From an uncultured Pseudomonadota bacterium (lineage in GTDB: Bacteria; Pseudomonadota; Gammaproteobacteria; Steroidobacterales; Steroidobacteraceae): a DNA stretch of 64,000 bases. The notes beneath the pieces were generated by a model. The model was not told the origin of the DNA and did no database searches. It saw only the letters and a list, made by a program, of their open reading frames with translations. Positions 62,392 through 64,000 of the stretch are shown piece by piece. The stretch spans positions 166,863 through 230,862 of the forward strand of contig CAILZL010000011.1 of assembly GCA_903838705.1 (NCBI GenBank), in the 5' to 3' direction. Each line of letters starts with the position of its first letter. Position 1 is the stretch's first letter. A program made the position numbers and the translations under genes.

Positions 62392-62745
62392 ATGATGCGC
62401 GCATGTATTGTATTGGTGACGGCTGCAACTATTTCACTACTAAATGCAGGTTGTGCCAGTACGGCTCGACAAGGCTGTACTCCAGATGAAGGTGAGCTTA
62501 AATATCTGTCAATGAAGAAGGTTAAAGAGTTATTTGAAGGCACTGTTCCAACAAGTCTAATTATAGATGATCCACTTATTCTTAAGCATCAAGACGGTTA
62601 CACGCTCATATACCACTTTGATCTACACGCTCCAGAGGGTTATGTTCTACTTGATCCAGACGAGGTTGTAGTTTTCCTTGATAGATGTGCGATTAAGGTA
62701 GTGAATGGTTATGTTGGTCCAGATTATTTATTACTTACAAAATAA
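62392..62745 (+). CDS. Hypothetical lipoprotein (paralogue 1)
   Basis: A 117-residue protein starting with a lipoprotein signal (CIVLVTAATISLLNAGCAS, lipobox LNAGC). After it come RQGCTPDEGELKYLSMKKVKELFEGTVPTSLIIDDPLILKHQDGYTLIYHFDLHAPEGY and a Cys in FLDRCAIKV. The following gene is a clear relative. A GGGGGAC site precedes two adjacent ATGs; the second (62395) is an alternative start. The gene is AT-rich. No family was recognised. Confidence 0.75.
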   Translation: MMRACIVLVTAATISLLNAGCASTARQGCTPDEGELKYLSMKKVKELFEGTVPTSLIIDDPLILKHQDGYTLIYHFDLHAPEGYVLLDPDEVVVFLDRCAIKVVNGYVGPDYLLLTK

Positions 62746-62816
62746 TAGGAGGCCAATTGGCAAGGACGTTGTCGCATGGCACCGTTTAAGACTCATTCCA
62801 CTATTGTGCATTGACA

Positions 62817-63227
62817 ATGATCCACGATGTGGTTGTAACGTTAGTGCTCGCTATGGGGGAGAGTGAAGATATAAATTCTTTCAGGGCATGGGTTGCAGCG
62901 ACAACATTAACACTGCTGAATGCCGGTTGTTTCAGTACCTCGAGACAAGGTTGCGTTCCCGATGAAGTAGAAATGAAATCTTTGGCAATCCAAAAAATCG
63001 CTGATTTGTATGGAGGTACTATTCCTGCCGATTTGATTGTGGATAATCCAATGATCGCCCACGACTCAAGCGGATATAGCATCGTCTATAGCTTTTTTGT
63101 GACCGCATCAGAGCAGGAGGCATGGGATTTAAAGTTTGTGCGTGTCGATCTTGGTAAATGCGGCACGCAGGTTCTTGATTGTCGCGAGGAGAATGTGCCG
63201 AATTACGAAAGACAAAATCATGAGTAG
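62817..63227 (+). CDS. Hypothetical lipoprotein (paralogue 2)
   Basis: About 137 residues. The part WVAATTLTLLNAGCFSTSRQGCVPDEVEMKSLAIQKIADLYGGTIPADLIVDNPMIAHDSSGYSIVYSF aligns with the preceding gene (TISLLNAGC, RQGCTPDE, GTVPTSLIIDDPLI, GYTLIYHF). The start is not settled: an ATG at 62817 adds an odd hydrophobic lead, an ATG at 62853 gives a better signal peptide, and neither has a clear binding site. The tail (DCREENVPNYERQNHE) differs from paralogue 1. The pair is probably a tandem duplication. Confidence 0.7.
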   Translation: MIHDVVVTLVLAMGESEDINSFRAWVAATTLTLLNAGCFSTSRQGCVPDEVEMKSLAIQKIADLYGGTIPADLIVDNPMIAHDSSGYSIVYSFFVTASEQEAWDLKFVRVDLGKCGTQVLDCREENVPNYERQNHE

Positions 63228-63326
63228 TATTTCCTGACTATCATTGGAGCCACTTTCTTCTTATACGTGGCGGGCACGGTGTCAGGTCTTTATTTTTGCC
63301 TAACAATTTGATCGCGCAGTGACTGA

Positions 63327-64000
63327 GATCGTGTTTTGACCGACCTGCATGCGTCATGCAGAGAAAGAGCACGCTGCGAGCTGGCTGCGGCATCGGTCGC
63401 TGATACCTTGGCTGCTTTATCGGATGACAGTGTGTCGAGTATCCTGAATGCGGATGGAAGTACGCTGGTGAATGAAAACTTTACTGCTTATGGTGATCGC
63501 AGGGACCCGACCACGTGGAATGGTTCGGTCAGCAGCGATGATCTGTCGGCCAGTGCTGGCGTCACGCGTCAGGGATATACATGGCAGACGGCACTGGGCA
63601 ACATGGGGCTGAATCACATGAATGGCCGGGTGCAGGATGCTGTCACGGGCGTGTTCCTGTCCCCTGACCCGTATATCACTGAACCGGGCAATCCCCAGAA
63701 TTACAACCGGTATGGCTATGTCTATAACAACCCCATGAGTCATACCGACCCGAGTGGGTTTAGTGCTGCCTGTTTGTCTGATCTTTGTGACGGGTTTTAC
63801 TTTCCGGGTGGTACGGGCAGTGGGCTTTGGGGCAGCAATAACGGATATTCGATAGACGGTGGTGCTGATGTATCAGTGTGTTATTCCTATTCGTGTCAGA
63901 AAACACAAACAGGGAAGTCAGATTACTATTGGATGCAATTTGATGCCTACGCTGATAAAAACACCAATCAAATTGTCAAAGTCACATCAAGGCTTATCAC
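63327..64000 (+). CDS. RHS-repeat protein C-terminal tip, truncated at 5' end and at the window edge
   Basis: A frame open from after a stop codon (63324-63326) to the window end, with no stop. From about residue 36 it matches the RHS core: SILNADGSTLVNENFTAYGDRRDP, then GNMGLNHMNGRVQDAVTGVFLSPDPYITEPGNPQNYNRYGYVYNNPMSHTDPSGF, the DPSG hallmark after which the variable toxin tip starts (FSAACLSDLCDGFYFPGGTGS). The long N-terminal repeat is missing; the upstream residues look unrelated, and there is no clear start codon. It is either an orphan toxin tip left by recombination or a decayed gene. The end of the tip lies outside the window. Confidence 0.8.

Noticed and set aside
1..64000. tRNA genes, rRNA genes, CRISPR arrays and complete insertion sequences
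   Set aside because: A scan by eye for T-loop sequences, regular spaced repeats and transposase motifs found none. Chance GGTTCGA strings (near 7969 and 24063) lie inside well-supported genes.

Overview
The window looks like chromosome from a gammaproteobacterium of moderate GC content. The evidence is a set of ordinary housekeeping genes: the rpoD, dnaG, rpsU and tsaD genes of the macromolecular synthesis cluster, a yggS-proC-yggT-yggU block, pilT-pilU, a class II ribonucleotide reductase split into two proteins (NrdJa and NrdJb, the arrangement known from Pseudomonas), folB-folK with a pteridine reductase, midA, cca, htpG, ppnN and trmL. A Xanthomonadales- or Nevskiales-like origin would fit, but this is a guess. 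No tRNA, rRNA, CRISPR array or complete insertion sequence was found.

Layout. 1-13.5 kb: glycogen phosphorylase, an NTF2-like lipoprotein, a fused alkylation-repair protein (MGMT plus AlkA-type glycosylase), an AtoE-type transporter, two tandem ADP/ATP-translocase-like carriers, trmL, rluF-yciH and an OPT transporter. 13.5-22.8 kb: a probable 24-residue membrane protein, an M13 metallopeptidase, a nitronate monooxygenase, a b561-type cytochrome, a second alkyl-DNA glycosylase (Mpg), then rpoD and dnaG. 22.8-30.3 kb: a block of accessory genes (an ArsR regulator with a double-SRPBCC protein, a D-lactate dehydrogenase, DUF1080 lipoprotein, a Tat-exported aldo/keto reductase, FadL and another beta-barrel protein). 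This block separates dnaG-rpoD from yqeY-rpsU, which normally sit beside them. 30.3-38.9 kb: yqeY, rpsU, tsaD, folate genes, midA, cca, a predicted aminopeptidase and a DegQ-like protease.

39-43.9 kb: nrdJa-nrdJb behind a long leader that holds a consensus DnaA box, a full NrdR-box match and a strong stem-loop. They are followed by an orphan AAA+ ATPase that reads AT-richer than its neighbours. 43.9-56.4 kb: a cell-wall operon (LysM lytic transglycosylase, lipoprotein, L,D-transpeptidase) with overlapping stop/start codons, then ppnN, a ParA-like ATPase, htpG, a hydrolase, an HU-like protein, a DUF4426 lipoprotein and the yggU-yggT-proC-yggS block. 56.5-61.3 kb: three consecutive PilT/PilU-type pilus retraction ATPases and an omega-aminotransferase. 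61.5-64 kb: an accessory end with a lipoprotein of cytochrome c' type, two tandem paralogous lipoproteins of unknown function and the C-terminal tip of an RHS-repeat protein that runs off the window.

The best candidates for something undescribed are the orphan ATPase at 42.3-43.6 kb, the lipoprotein pair beside the orphan RHS tip, the MGMT-AlkA fusion and the tiny membrane protein at 13.6 kb.
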